Assembly: GCF_040183065.1 (NCBI RefSeq)
Contig: NC_091129.1
Span: forward strand, 5,001 to 69,000
Length of the DNA stretch: 64,000 nt
Source: Periplaneta americana
Taxonomy: Eukaryota > Arthropoda > Insecta > Blattodea > Blattidae
Reading direction: 5' to 3'
The stretch's first letter is position 1. Each line of letters starts with the position of its first letter. Below, one piece after another: positions 11,015 through 22,644 of the stretch. The notes below the pieces were generated by a model, which was given only the letters and a program-made list of their open reading frames with translations, did no database searches and had not been told where the DNA came from. The translations under genes were made by a program, and so were the position numbers.

Positions 11015-12255
11015 CAGTGGCGGCTCCTGCATATTTCTTAAGGGGACGAAAGAAATTAACAGCACTAAATGACACCTTCTTGAATAAAACATGCCACAAA
11101 TTAGCCTACATGCATACATGTAAGACCAGGTAGTGTTGGGGTTGGCCTTCCCTTCTGTATAGCAATAATCTGTTCTTGTAAACTGAGTTTCCTAAATTGT
11201 TCAAAATATATTATGATTTCACTTCCATTCATTGTTGAATAATTGCACAAATTAACAATTACAAGGAAATTCACAACCTCGTAACATTTTTCGAGCACAC
11301 TACAGCATCACACATGTTGGAAGAGACTAGCTAACTCATAACGAGAACCGTTTTACGGAAATGGGAAATAATCTGAGGAAACCACCCACCCACGTGGCCT
11401 GTGTTGCCACATGTACATTTTACAAGTTCAGTATCACATACTTTTGAAGAATGTCAGTTCTTGTAAAGTCATACTGTCATTATTGTTCAAAGCTGCCGGT
11501 GGCCGATTAATTTTTTATGTTAAAAATAATGTAGTTTGGAGTACCTACTTTCAGTTTCAAGTATATCTGTACAAAACTGACAACTTGGCTGTTGCCCTGT
11601 CTAGTAAACAATGAATATAAGTGAATTTCAGGGGCCAACTACGTAAAACTACTTCCTCTTTGTTTTACATAAACCCGACTAACTTTCAAATATCCACAAA
11701 AGTTTCAAACCATGAATAGTAGCCTATATAAAGCGCAATGAAAATATTTTTTATTTATAATTTAAAAAAAAGTTTACATGGTGTCTTTCATAGCATTGCG
11801 TTAAAACTGTTTTTGTTGTCTCTCCTCCTAGATGTGTTATAGTCCAGTTGAATGCAACATCGTTAGGTGGCAGTGGTAGCGAGCTTGCTGCACAACCAGT
11901 CGGTTTCTATTTCCCGCCCATGACTGATTCAGAGGAGGATCTCCTCCCTCTCCGTTCATTTACTTGCCTTAAAACTCAGCTTCCTCCTCTGGCCGCTAGT
12001 GCACTGTTGTCTATGTATGTTAACTGCAGTAGAGGAGGAATGGAGTGCCTTTCCTCGCATCTTTCTCACAGTTTTCTACAGCACATGAGTGCACATCGTT
12101 TAAAACTCAATCTACCGAGTTTTTCTTATAGCTGTGAACTTAAAATTATCGAATCTTCCTCGAATTTCAAGGCACATATTTTATTTGGTATTTACTTTCA
12201 AAAGAAAATGTGAGGAGGACATTCCTCCCTTCCCTCCCCTGAGGAACCGCCACTG
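11015..12255. mobile_element. non-autonomous hAT element, 1241 bp, exact 8-bp target duplication
   Basis: Starts CAGTGGCGGCTCCT and ends AGGAACCGCCACTG, inverted apart from one base. CTTTCTTT flanks both ends (11007-11014 and 12256-12263). No transposase domain is visible inside. A 121-residue frame at 11848-12213 (+) has no recognisable motif and is not called. The related but distinct terminal sequence (CAGNGGCG) suggests mobilisation by a hAT of the same broad group as the copy at 6854, but cross-mobilisation is only inference. Confidence 0.92.
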
Positions 12256-12414
12256 CTTTCTTTCCATTTGCAGCCATAATGTCATAATAAATAACGACAC
12301 AGTCATGGCATAATACATTCATGAACCTGATGTTAATTACTAAAACAGTCATAAAAAAAACAGAAACAATTATATTTCCTCTCTCTCCTAAACAAAACAA
12401 AGAGCATTAGGTTG

Positions 12415-12485
12415 TGTTCGAACGCACGACCTTACTAACACTTGCCAAAAACGCTACCATTACGCTACAGATTAACACGCAAAAT
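12415..12485 (-). repeat. tRNA-like SINE head
   Basis: On the minus strand TAGCGTAATGG matches the A-box consensus and GCGTTCGAACACAACC lies at B-box distance. No full cloverleaf or SINE body can be followed. Confidence 0.5.
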
Positions 12486-12489
12486 CTTT

Positions 12490-13204
12490 CATTCTGACTG
12501 TAGATATCAGGCCACGTGGTCCAACAACATGTAACATCACCTGTCTCCGAATTGTAGCGAAGATACCCGAAGGGAACTTTGTGTCTAGAGAGCGGCCACT
12601 TTTTCTTTTGACAACTGTACCCACGGACTTTCTTAATGATTATTCCATTTACAATCTGGGACATCAAGTAAACATGCCTCCACAATTATTGCGATACCTG
12701 CTACACTGTCAAACATGTCTAATCACTTCCGCTTCCAGTAGCAGTTCCGGTACTATTTAGAAGGTCCTGCTATCACCATCCTTCAAGATCTGTTAACCTT
12801 AGCGAATAAAAAATATTTTGCACTGTAAAAGCACAAACCCTTATTTGTATGTAAGACTGCTCGAAAACGATATGTGAAAAAATCTGTAATAACTGAAGAA
12901 AAATATTTTTTATGGACCCAAAAGTGAAAAAAATTAACTACCCAAAAAATTAAATTATGGAACAAAAATATTGACATTACAACTCTATTTCGTTGTCTCT
13001 TATCTGGCAGAATATAATTTTTGAACATAGAGTTTTTAACTTATTAAGTTTTCAAAAACGAATAAGACATGTAGATAACGCATTTTCCAAATACATGCTG
13101 ATACTTGATTATTACTAGAGGTAATTCTTATTCACAACAATGATAAATGCATTCGGTTAAAACTCATAACTGCCATGTCACACTTGAACAATTACATCTC
13201 TCTG
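12490..13204. other. non-coding spacer
   Basis: Nothing recognisable; the 81-92 residue minus-strand frames match no family I know. Confidence 0.5.
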
Positions 13205-13635
13205 GTCAATTGTGGACTCCTCCATACCTGAACTTGTTGAAAGGCTGTGTGGTCCAGGGGTAGGTGTGCAGTTACAGCATGCAATCCTCCGTGACAGAGG
13301 CGTGGCTATTTACGCAGAGCACAGCCTGCAGGTTCGATGCGGAGGCCAGCCCCCAGTCACGCAGCAACCACTTCAGACAGGTGCACCTCATGTTCCCCAG
13401 GTAGAAGCTCTGAAGCTTGCTTGGACAATCTGGATGGCTTGGAGCAGTCGTGTTCCTCCTGCTAGGGCAACGGATATACGTAAGGGTCTAGGCACCAGAG
13501 AATATACTAAACCCAATGTAGGAGTCAATGGGCTCTAATAAATAAACGGAAGAAAGACATCTATAAACTCCAGTTTAACTGAACATAGTGGGCTGCGAGT
13601 TCATAAGGGCTCTTTCAACAAAGTGACTAGAATAA
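13205..13635 (+). repeat. SINE-like dispersed repeat, copy 1
   Basis: About 410 bp align with 20127-20580. Shared landmarks are ATACCTGAACTTGTTGAA, then GGTTCGATGCGGAGGCCAGC (a B-box-like GGTTCGATGC), AAGGGTCTAGG, GGAGTCAATGGGCTCT, and AAGGGCTCTTT near the end. The segment TGTGGTCCAGGGGTAGGTGTG is a plausible A box. No poly-A tail is obvious. Probably a tRNA-derived SINE family. Confidence 0.75.
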
Positions 13636-13937
13636 TAATGTCCCACGAGATGTCTTTAATACTGTTAATTGCATCTTATCCTTACATTTCAAGCATGGAA
13701 GAGTCTTTGCATAAGATGTATACATTAGGTACATCTATAAGTTTTGAAAATGAGTTAAGTGATGATAGTTCAGATTCTGAACCAACAGCTGTAATGGTTA
13801 TGTTTCTTAGTCCGAATTATCTATGATTTCAATATTATGTCTACTTCATTGTAATTCGTATCCTTAATTGGTATTTATTATTTCAATTCACTAATTTATA
13901 ATTGTAACACTTTACTATTTCAAGATTTGGTGAAACT
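13636..13937. other. non-coding spacer
   Basis: A 67-residue frame at 13623-13826 ends in an acidic stretch (ELSDDSSDSEPTA) but has no splice or domain support, so it is left uncalled. Confidence 0.4.
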
Positions 13938-14120
13938 AGCGTTGAGCGACTTCCGCCGATTTTGGAACAGACACCGACGCACTTGAACTCCCAACATAGA
14001 AAACAAAAAGTCACACTCAATCGCTTTCACCTTCATCTTGACGCGATAATAAAAGCCTAAACTAACTTAACCTAAGTGCGTCGGTGTCTATTCCAAAATC
14101 GGCGGAAGTCGCTCAACGCT
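13938..14120. repeat. 47-bp-arm palindrome (foldback MITE candidate)
   Basis: AGCGTTGAGCGACTTCCGCC at 13938 continues to about 13984 and is repeated inverted at 14074-14120 with essentially one mismatch. An ~89-bp unrelated AT-rich spacer separates the arms. GC content of the arms is well above the surroundings. No coding sequence and no certain target duplication (AAGATTT occurs on both sides at unequal distances). Confidence 0.85.
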
Positions 14121-14389
14121 CGTTTAACCCAAGATTTTACTTTAGCCCCAACCTCTACCATTACTTACATATTAAAAACTAACCTTTTTGCTTAACACAA
14201 TTGAACTTCGGCAATTCTGACATCCATCGTTATTGTCTATTTCAATAAACAGATGCATTAGTCCCTCTAGCCACTCCCATCGTGATCTAGACCAGGCCGT
14301 AATGCAGGATTGTGACGATGGGTCGGGTTTTTCTATTTGAGTATAAGGAGCTGAGTGAAATATATTACTTTAATGCGTGTCGGTGCTCA

Positions 14390-14690
14390 ATTTTATTTAG
14401 TGTAATGTGTGTATAAGATACGTTCACTTCTTATTGCATAATATGTTGCAGAAATAATCACAAAACTGTGTTATTTTAATGTGAACGGAGTTTTACATGT
14501 TAACATAACCTGTTTGCATCAACATTTTAAGTTTGGAATGGAAGCTATTTTCAGATTTAATAAAGAAGAATTATTTATATTGTGATTTTAATTTAGCACA
14601 TTATCTTCCTTACTTGTAGGTAGAAAAATTTACCACAGTCCCTCCTATGAAATTAGTGTAGGTATGTACGGTTGTGTGTTACTTCATCTG
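14390..14690. repeat. diverged tandem duplication, first copy
   Basis: Shares ATGTTAACATAACCT, CAACATTTTAAGTT, AGATTTAATAAAGAAGAA, TTATCTTCCTTACTT and CTCCTATGAAAT, in the same order, with 14755-15025. Confidence 0.85.
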
Positions 14691-14754
14691 GTAGGTTAGA
14701 TAAATAGAATTAAATACGGCCCAGTATAGTAGGGAACAAATAAAACAAATTGTT

Positions 14755-15025
14755 ATTCAATGTAATGTGTGCATAAGTTCCATTTATTTGTTGTATAATG
14801 TGGCAGGATTATAAAACCGTGTTATTTTTATGTGAAGAGAATTCAGCATGTTAACATAACCTATTTGCGTCAACATTTTAAGTTGAGAACGAAAGCTTTG
14901 AGATTTAATAAAGAAGAATATATTTAGGATAAACTTCAGAACACGGTTATCTTCCTTACTTAACGGTAGAAAATTCACCACACTTCCTCCTATGAAATGT
15001 ACATACGGTTATATTACTTACTAGC
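14755..15025. repeat. diverged tandem duplication, second copy
   Basis: Matches 14390-14690 in order and orientation at a spacing of about 360 bp. Both copies lie inside the 14267-16105 element, so the duplication is probably part of the element's internal structure. Confidence 0.85.
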
Positions 15026-16105
15026 TCTGAGGTATAGTTCCGGTAATTTCTGAACTGAAAACAGTTTAATTTATTTTTTGTGGAGATGCATTTAATCCTC
15101 TAAGCAAGGCATAATAAAAACCTGAACTAACCGTACTAATTAGTATATGCAAGGTGTATGAATACGAAGGGAACTACCTCAGCGCTAGTTTAGGCCTGGT
15201 AACTAATCAGACTGGAGTACCGTATGAAACGAATAAATACAATTGAAGTGTAGACAAATTGCATTTACAAGTTATACGTAGCGTTATGCTTAATTATGAT
15301 GCATAATTGGGAATATAGAAATAAGGCAAGTACTGATAGAGTAAACATAACCTATATTTTCAACACATCAAAATATGCGTGCGATGCAACTGAAAATTGT
15401 TGAAACGTGCTTAAATGAATGTGCAAGAATTTCGTAATGAAGTGAGCATGCTTTAGTTCAATTAATTACAATACTAGATACTGTAACAGTAATGAAAACT
15501 ATAAGGTATAATTTTTCACAATATACTGTATGTATCTCGCTTTTAGTTCAAATTGTGTATATTATCTAACGTCGTATTATTTATAATGTAGATTATTTAC
15601 ACATAAGATTGGCGCAATAATTTAAATTTAATTAAACAAATACGGTAAACTAACAATAATGGATTAGACCGACAAGAGTAACATCAGTAACGCTGCTCTT
15701 TGGCCTAATCATAATTTACTTTACATACGAGTCAATGTTTCACTTTCACGTGTATATTATTACACATATTTACTAACACCAAAAATTCACTTAACCACAT
15801 AAGGGCGCAATGTTTAATCGAAATAAAGGCAGGTATTACACATACGAACTTTGCCTGCAACAACGTAATTTTTACACCAAAAATAATATACCTTACGTTG
15901 CAAGTGAATTGTGTCTCAAGTGTCTCACAATCACTGTTTAAAATTTTACTGACGCAATTACACTGCATTTCAGAGAAATATATGTTATTTTTCATGTACT
16001 GCAACTAATTGATATGGTTGAAAGACCACCCTTCGCGATCAGCTGTTAAGCGAGTCACGTGGTCTGCCTTACGGCCTGTATTAGATCACGATGGCAGTGC
16101 TCTAG

Positions 16106-16765
16106 CACACATGAAACAGTTGACTCTAATCTGAGGACATTCAGAAAGCGATCAAATTTGCAGTACACTCAAAGACAGCATTTTCAAATCCAGTGTTGCC
16201 AATAGCATGTTGCATAAATATTACAAGTTTCCAATACATTACACGCAAAATGAACGTATTTTATGAAAGCAACAATTTTGTCTCAAGTTTACTTTATTAC
16301 ATTCTAGATGGCACTCAAATGTGCATGCGATTACAGACATTGAAATTGATGCACAAAAACTATTCCACTTCTGCAATAGGACTAATATATTTCGTATCCT
16401 TGAAGAAAAAAAAAAAGCAAACATCGCAATCCAGAATACCTTGTGAAACTTCAGAACAACTCTGATCCGTTGAGATCACTGCTTCGATCCAAACAATGGC
16501 TCCATCTAGCAGAGGCTTTAGACATCATTACGCTCGCTATAGTAGCGCCGCCAGTCCATCTATTCCGAACTTGGCCAGGTAATTTATGCTCGGAACAGTA
16601 AAATAAATTCAGGAAAACTATCTCACTAGAATATATTTTTCCATTTCAATAATTAGTTTCTTCCTTTTGAAGTCTTGCGAATAATTTTTAAATGTTACAA
16701 TTATTCGCGAGGTGAAATTGGTTACATCACTACACTTCCATATACGTCTTTTGAGCAAACTCCAG
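16106..16765. other. non-coding spacer
   Basis: No gene recognised. The 61-90 residue frames near 16200-16460 on both strands overlap each other and lack motifs. Confidence 0.5.
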
Positions 16766-16769
16766 CAAC

Positions 16770-16845
16770 TCGCAGGTCGGCTCACTTGGTTCCGGCGCTG
16801 TACTACTAATCCCAACTTTGCAGGTTCGAATCTCGAAAGGTATTA
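16770..16845 (+). repeat. tRNA-like SINE head
   Basis: TTTGCAGGTTCGAATCTCGA is a near-consensus B box. The A box upstream (GGCTCACTTGGTTCCGG) is weak. No SINE body follows. Confidence 0.4.
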
Positions 16846-17229
16846 AAATTAATTCAATAAATGTACAACAATTGTAGTAGTAGAAAATATAGAATAAAGA
16901 AAGCGCAAGGGCAAATTATATAAAGAGTGTTTATGCGGGGCGGGATATGGGGGGAGTAAACAAATCACATAAGGGAGAGTATCGCAATGTCAACCGAACT
17001 CAGACAACCTCTCTTCATGCATAAAAAATTAGAAGGAAGCGTAGACGGTATGATTCTATTTTAGAAGCAAACTTTCTAAACTTTATTTGTACATTTTCAG
17101 AAGATTCTACAAATTCTCTAAAAATTGACAGGTTTTCAAAGTTTGCCCCTCACACGAATGCTTCCTTCACTATTAAGGGTGTACAGTTAACACCCAATTA
17201 ATTATTTCACTGTTTAACATAATAAGAAC

Positions 17230-17325
17230 TGGAAATTTTTCGTTCTTAAGAGTGGAAAAATTCAAATATCAACAATAACATATAAATGACACTCGAGAGG
17301 AAATTAGACGCAAAATAAATGTGGG
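17230..17325 (+). mobile_element. LINE 3' coding fragment
   Basis: GTGGAAAAATTCAAATAT and CGAGAGGAAATTAGACGCAA match the corresponding part of the LINE fragment at 58868-58940. There the frame reads MEKFKYLAANI, the segment after the reverse transcriptase in this family. Truncated at both sides. Confidence 0.7.
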
Positions 17326-17883
17326 ATACATTAAAAAGAAATACATGTCTTATACCAATACCGTATGTCTCCATGCCCGCCTCTAGATATTCCGTTACAG
17401 TTAAACCAACATATCAGTTCATACAATCAATCGTTCTAATAGAAAAAAAAAAAAAGTTACGAATAAAACATGGGTCATTCCATAGTGACACACGTATCAT
17501 TTTTTAAGTACCTAACTATCATCTTCACAGGATATTTAATTAAATACTTAGTAAGTCATGAAAAGACATTACTGTCTTTTAACATAAGTATTCCTAAATA
17601 TAAACAAAAATTCTTAATGAAAAGGAATAATTAATAATGCAAAAAATATTAAATATTGTATGGTGTGACACACGAACATTTTCTTGCCACTAGATTTATT
17701 ACCAAAATGGAAAATTGAAAATATCCACGGTTGTTTACAACCTTATGTGGTGATATTTCCTGTGTAATGTCATGTGACGAATATGCCAATATGTCAACCA
17801 TTCCCTTCCTTGGACATCACAGACACTTTAAATTCTTCGCTATCACAAGATTTTGTAACTTCATATGTAGCCTATATTTGACG

Positions 17884-18072
17884 TCTTTTTTTTACTTGGT
17901 CATTTAACGACACTGTATCAACCACTAGGTTATTTAGTGTCAATGCGATTGGTGATAGCGAAATGGTATTTGGCGAGATGAGGCCGAGAATTCGCCATAG
18001 ATTACCTGACATTCGCCTTATGGTTGGAGAAAACCTAGGAAAAAAACCCAACCAAGTAATCAGCCCAACTTA
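17884..18072 (-). repeat. SINE, 5'-truncated, A-tail at 17884
   Basis: On the minus strand it reads TTACTTGGTTGGGTTTTTTC, then TCAGGTAATCTATGGCGAAT, CTAAATAACCTAGTGGTTGA, AGTGTCGTTAAATGACC and an A tail. The order matches the body of the SINE at 22645-22860. The tRNA head is missing. Confidence 0.75.
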
Positions 18073-18791
18073 AATTCTTCAAAATACTATCAAAAAATGT
18101 TCAAAATGTATTAATATTTATATCAATAGAAAAACTAATATAGATTTAAAAAGGCCTAACTTTTAGAATTGCTAAATTAATTAATGTTATTAAATAAAAC
18201 TATTTTAAATTAATATCAGAAATTTAGTACCATTTACCTAATGTTCAAATAATTATACCAATTTATTTATACACAGCCCTAGTATGGTGGCTACCTGTTT
18301 ATGATATAAATGTACTGCATAAGCTTGTTTTTAATATGAAATAAAGTAACATAAACCAATTTTTTAAGTTTTTAATTCAAGGAATTAAAAAAATAATAAA
18401 TATTTTATACGAACTTTAGGCATAAATTGTCTTATGCTAATTTTAGGCCTACACACTATATTTTTACAACAGTTGTTTAGTCTGTCCAAAGACAGGTGTG
18501 AACCTCACAATCGATACCAAGAAGGCACCACTTATGAGGCAACTAGGCCAGGAGATAATAGGATAGCATGGCCAGTTCCTTTCCCCCTTATAACAGTGTT
18601 ATGGAACACATATTTTCAACAGTGTTTAACTTACAGTTTATGTACATTGAAATAAACGTATACAGGTGCGTGTGCACGCACACACAATTATCTAAATCAA
18701 CAATAAGTATTTGAAATTCCACTATTAATTATGTTTAAGCGTAAAGACTTCCAATAACAAAATTTGTAACTGGATTTTAGGATAAACTTTA

Positions 18792-18828
18792 GTGACACAC
18801 GAACATAACATTTTTGTTCGTGTGTCAC
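18792..18828. repeat. 14-bp-arm hairpin
   Basis: GTGACACACGAACA, a 9-bp loop, then the exact inverted copy TGTTCGTGTGTCAC. The arm contains the motif that recurs at 17485, 17665 and 18998. Confidence 0.85.
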
Positions 18829-19010
18829 AGTCATTGTGTTACGTGTGTCATGTGTTTTTCTTGTAGAATATGTACATAAATCAAAATGTTGTCCATATAA
18901 GAAGTTGATTGTTATGTGATGTTTCTCACTTTTACATTTATGAAACATGAAAAACTTAAATGGTTTTGAAGAAATATAAACAAATGTCCATTTGAGCGTG
19001 ACACACGAAC

Positions 19011-19689
19011 TCTCAACCTTTCCTTGTAATAATTGCAATCTAGCACGAAATAATCATTGTATTACGGTTTCTATGCATTGTAATTATTAACAAAGGTCCG
19101 CACTTCATTATTATTTGCATTTAACATACCGAAGTAATGATTTATTTGCCTTAAATGTGCATTCAAATATGTGATTTCTAATAGATAATTTCGCGCTCTT
19201 AAACCACAGGGTTCTAGGTGCTTTTTCTCCCACATACGTGTTGTTACACAATCAGTGTTATCAGATTCAAAAAATTCGGATCATAACGAAAAAAATTACA
19301 TATAACCAGCAGAGATTCGTGAGATTTTTATTTTTCGTGAAAATGTCGCATTTTCGTGAATGACCCACATGCAATAATTAAAACATTTCTACACAATGGT
19401 CAGTACAATAATCAAGAGAATATTAAAACTCCACTGCGATTTAATTGACTATTACACGATTAGAAGACAGTATGCTGGCATAAAGAGTACCTTCACCAAA
19501 ACGTTTCAACGGAGCCGCCATATTCAGTTGGCAGTCTATGCTCTAAACAAATAACGATCGCAAAGCATGTTTTATAGTACCGTAAGGAATTTGCAGTTTA
19601 AAATTTTGGCAAAAGAAAAACAAGGCTAGGTCAGTGATAAATTAAACAAATGCTAGGGAAGTGATAAAATTGTGCGATATAACGTCTAT
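19011..19689. other. non-coding spacer
   Basis: Nothing recognisable beyond AT-rich sequence. Confidence 0.5.
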
Positions 19690-20122
19690 TAAACCTTAAG
19701 TCGGCTTCACTTCATATTGGGTATAACTGAGTCAATTTACCACAGAATGATAGACATCAAATATAAGAATTTTAGAACTAGTCTGTATGTGTGCAGCGAT
19801 TTATACTAAACTATTGGACGGATTTAATTCATATTCAGTAGCCACGACTTAATTTATCTGAGAATAATTGACATGAAATATAACAATTTTAGTACTAGTA
19901 CCAATCTGTATAGAGATTTCTATTACACTATTGGACGAATTTTCTTGATATTTAGTACCTACGAGTCAATTTAACACAGAATAATAGACATGAATACTAG
20001 TCAGTCTGTGTACAGCGATTTCTACTAAACTATTGGTCCGATTCTCTTCATATACAGTATCACTGAGTCAATTTACCACAGAATGATAGACATCAAATAT
20101 AAGAATTCTAATACTAGTCTGT
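19690..20122. repeat. 117-bp tandem repeat, four units
   Basis: GAGTCAATTTACCACAGAAT or close variants start at 19729, 19846, 19963 and 20065, spacings of 117, 117 and 102. Each unit also holds CTAAACTATTGGACGGATTT and ACTAGTCTGTATG. The third unit lacks about 15 bp. The array ends directly against the SINE-like repeat at 20127. Confidence 0.9.
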
Positions 20123-20126
20123 AACT

Positions 20127-20580
20127 TGTGGAGCCCTGTATACCTGAACTTGTTGAAGGGCTCTATGCTCCAGAGGCAGCATGCAGTCCTCTGTGATGGA
20201 GGCAGGTCAGAGCAGAGCACGCGGGTTCGATGCGGAGGCCAGCGCAGCTTCCACTTCAGACGGATGCACCTCATCAAGCCCAGATAGAAGCTCTGGGCCG
20301 ACTGAACATGATGGAGCACTCCTGTTCGTCCTGCGAGGCAAATAGATACAGGTGCGGTACTCACTCAATAAGGGTCTAGGTGCCAAAGAATATATTAAAC
20401 TCAAAACAGGAGTCAATGGGCTCTGAAAAATAAAAGTGATAAAAGACATCTAAAAATAGAGTACAATAGAACCTGGTTTATACTTAATTGCAGTTTTACA
20501 GAACATTGTAGGCTGGGAACCCAAAAGGGCTCTTTTAACTCGTCTAAATTCGTTTTAAGCATTACAAAGTGACTATCGAA
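20127..20580 (+). repeat. SINE-like dispersed repeat, copy 2
   Basis: Colinear with 13205-13635, including GGTTCGATGCGGAGGCCAGC and GGAGTCAATGGGCTCT. It carries extra sequence near 20460-20500 not in copy 1. Orientation is the same. The minus-strand frames of 80-98 residues here are shadows of the repeat. Confidence 0.75.
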
Positions 20581-22516
20581 GAATGTTATTTCCTTTTGGA
20601 GTTTTTTAGTTTAATTAGTTGTTTCTGAAGTGGAATAACTATGTGCATATAGGTTTGGTCCTTCGATAATATTCAACAAATTTCAACTGTCGATATAAAT
20701 TCATCGTTTCATGTAGGTTAATTTGAAAATGATTTGAATTTCAATTTTACGAACGATATCCGTATAGGTTAATGTTAACAGAGTTTTATTACTTCAAAAC
20801 AGCACATTGGCAATTCAATGAAGACAGCAAATCAGATATAAGAAGATTACTAAACTTAACATTACCTATATTTGTGTATTAATGCTTTCTCTACCTGCAA
20901 AGACGATATCCATTGACATGGCCGGGGGTTTATAGCGGGAGGCAAGCCCTCCGCTGCCTCCCCAAAATACCTTCGGTTTAACGTCAGTGCGATCCAAAGA
21001 AGTTTTATAGTTTAACGATCTAAGGCTCGACTACAGTGTGTTCACGAATATTACAATACAACGTACTTACGGAATCTATGTAGCAAACACCGGTAGGCCT
21101 ACATGGAATCCATCAGTTTGCGCTAAGAACCCAAAGCTCTGATCTGTTATATAGACTACATGTTGATTAAATAGAGAATTAATAGTGCCTTCCGAATGTT
21201 TCCTGCATTTCAATAACTGGCCTTTAATTGTGCAATTTATTTTGAGGGAATGTGTGTAACTGTATTAAAGTTTACTTGTTGCATTGTGAGATAATTTCAG
21301 TGTAGTTAATGCTATTTCAGGAGTATGTGTGGAGACTTCTTTCTTATTAACATTATCTTTATTCCAATTCCCATTTTTTTCAAAAGATGTATTAGATTAA
21401 GTCAGATTTAAATTATTTAGTTCTAAGCACGCCATTATTCTTTCAGACGCCAGAGACAAAACTCCCCGTGGAAACGAGCTCGTGAAGGTAAACTATTAAA
21501 GAAAAGTGTTTGTTGTCAGTATTTATATAGCACAAAATGAAGAAAAATTAACGGAAATCAGAAGTTATAATTACCTATATCAACTTACGTTCACCAGGTC
21601 TTGATGCGCCTCTAGAACACGTCCAACTGATGCGACGCTACATTTCAAATGACAGAGTGACGCCTGTATCCGGTAACGTCTGCAATCTACAACGGTCGTC
21701 TTCTATAATTACGTAATTTGGGCGTGTTCTAAAGATGACCGATACATCTCAATCTGATAAGCGAGCGCTTGATGTCAAAGAACACTAACTCCATAATCAC
21801 AACTTTACAGGACAGGTAGAAAACAGTAGGCCTATTCTGTACACTTTATTCTTATTGCTTTAATTGAAGAGCTATATTGATGACATTTAAATCATATATA
21901 GGTATAGAATATAACAACAGTCTAATATATAGTCACGAAGCTTGGGATGATTTTTTGCATTTCTCGCGGTAGTTGCTAGCAGCTTGGAGCGCTGTGACTA
22001 TTTGGACCATAGACAAATAAATAGAGGCTACTTGCAAGGTAGAGGGAAAGGTGCAAGGGTGCAATCCATGTTCTGGAGTTTATCCTTCTTTTTATCCTCT
22101 CAGGTTTATCCAAATGTTTTTGATGTTGAGTTGTTGGCAACACTGCTCTACTACTCTACTTTTGGCGGCATGTGCATAATTATTATGATCTGGGTCAATG
22201 TCATCGGTCTGTCTCCGTGAAGTGCAGGCGTGTTCACTGTCATCGTTTATCATCCACAACTCATTCATGTTTTTTTTAAATAGTTAGTCACCGGTCGGTG
22301 CGGTACTTCGGTGCTATTTATTCAGTACATAAGAGAATACAATTTTACATTAGAGAATTTAGCTGGCTACATGGGATCATTGAATTGAACCGACGAAAGA
22401 AGAGACTGGTGAACGAGGAAGCGAAATAAGTGCGGGAATAGAAGGGGAAGTAGTGAGTGTGTAAAGCGTGCCAGGAATGAGAAAAGAGGGGGCAGTAGTG
22501 GAGAAAAACCTGTCTA
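20581..22516. other. non-coding spacer, about 1.9 kb
   Basis: No gene recognised. The 78-residue frame at 21984-22220 lacks known motifs. A short GC-rich inverted pair (GGGAGGCAAGCC and CTGCCTCCC, 20936-20963) is present. Confidence 0.5.
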
Positions 22517-22640
22517 CAGGATGTTTAAAAAATACGGGGCATAATTTCAGGTATGTATTTCCCACATGTAGACAATCAAAATAGTTCATTACAACATGTG
22601 TTCGGAAATGCTTCATTTCCGAGTTATGGCCTTCACATGA
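22517..22640 (+). mobile_element. mariner-type element, 5' end fragment
   Basis: Begins CAGGATGTTTAAAAAATAC, comparable with the start of the element at 26741 (CAGGGTGTTCCGAAAC), preceded by TA. It continues GGAAATGCTTCATTTCCG, a short palindrome. It is cut off where the SINE at 22645 begins, and no transposase part remains. Family call is by end similarity and memory of this group. Confidence 0.5.
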
Positions 22641-22644
22641 AACC

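Larger units (their letters stand above)
14267..16105. mobile_element. 1.84-kb non-autonomous element with ~40-bp inverted ends
   Basis: CTAG, a CACT, then CCATCGTGATCTA and CAGGCCGTAA at 14267-14308 recur inverted at 16064-16105 with a few mismatches and one indel. The interior is AT-rich with no transposase domain. It contains a diverged tandem duplication (14390-14690 and 14755-15025). The target duplication is not clear, so the superfamily and exact outer base are uncertain. Confidence 0.65.
17485..19010. repeat. recurring GTGACACACGAA motif
   Basis: GTGACACACG starts at 17485, 17665, 18792 and 18998, three times followed by AA. A fifth copy is inverted at 18815-18828. The rest of the 1.5-kb region is AT-rich with no gene I can identify. 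It could be a regulatory-type motif or the decayed repeat of a coding phrase. Confidence 0.6.

Noticed and set aside
11848..12213. 121-residue frame inside the non-autonomous hAT
   Set aside because: No hAT or other domain, no splice support, and it ends close to the terminal repeat. Probably chance.
13623..13826. Possible terminal exon with an acidic end
   Set aside because: No convincing acceptor, no recognisable domain, and the length is within chance for this base composition.
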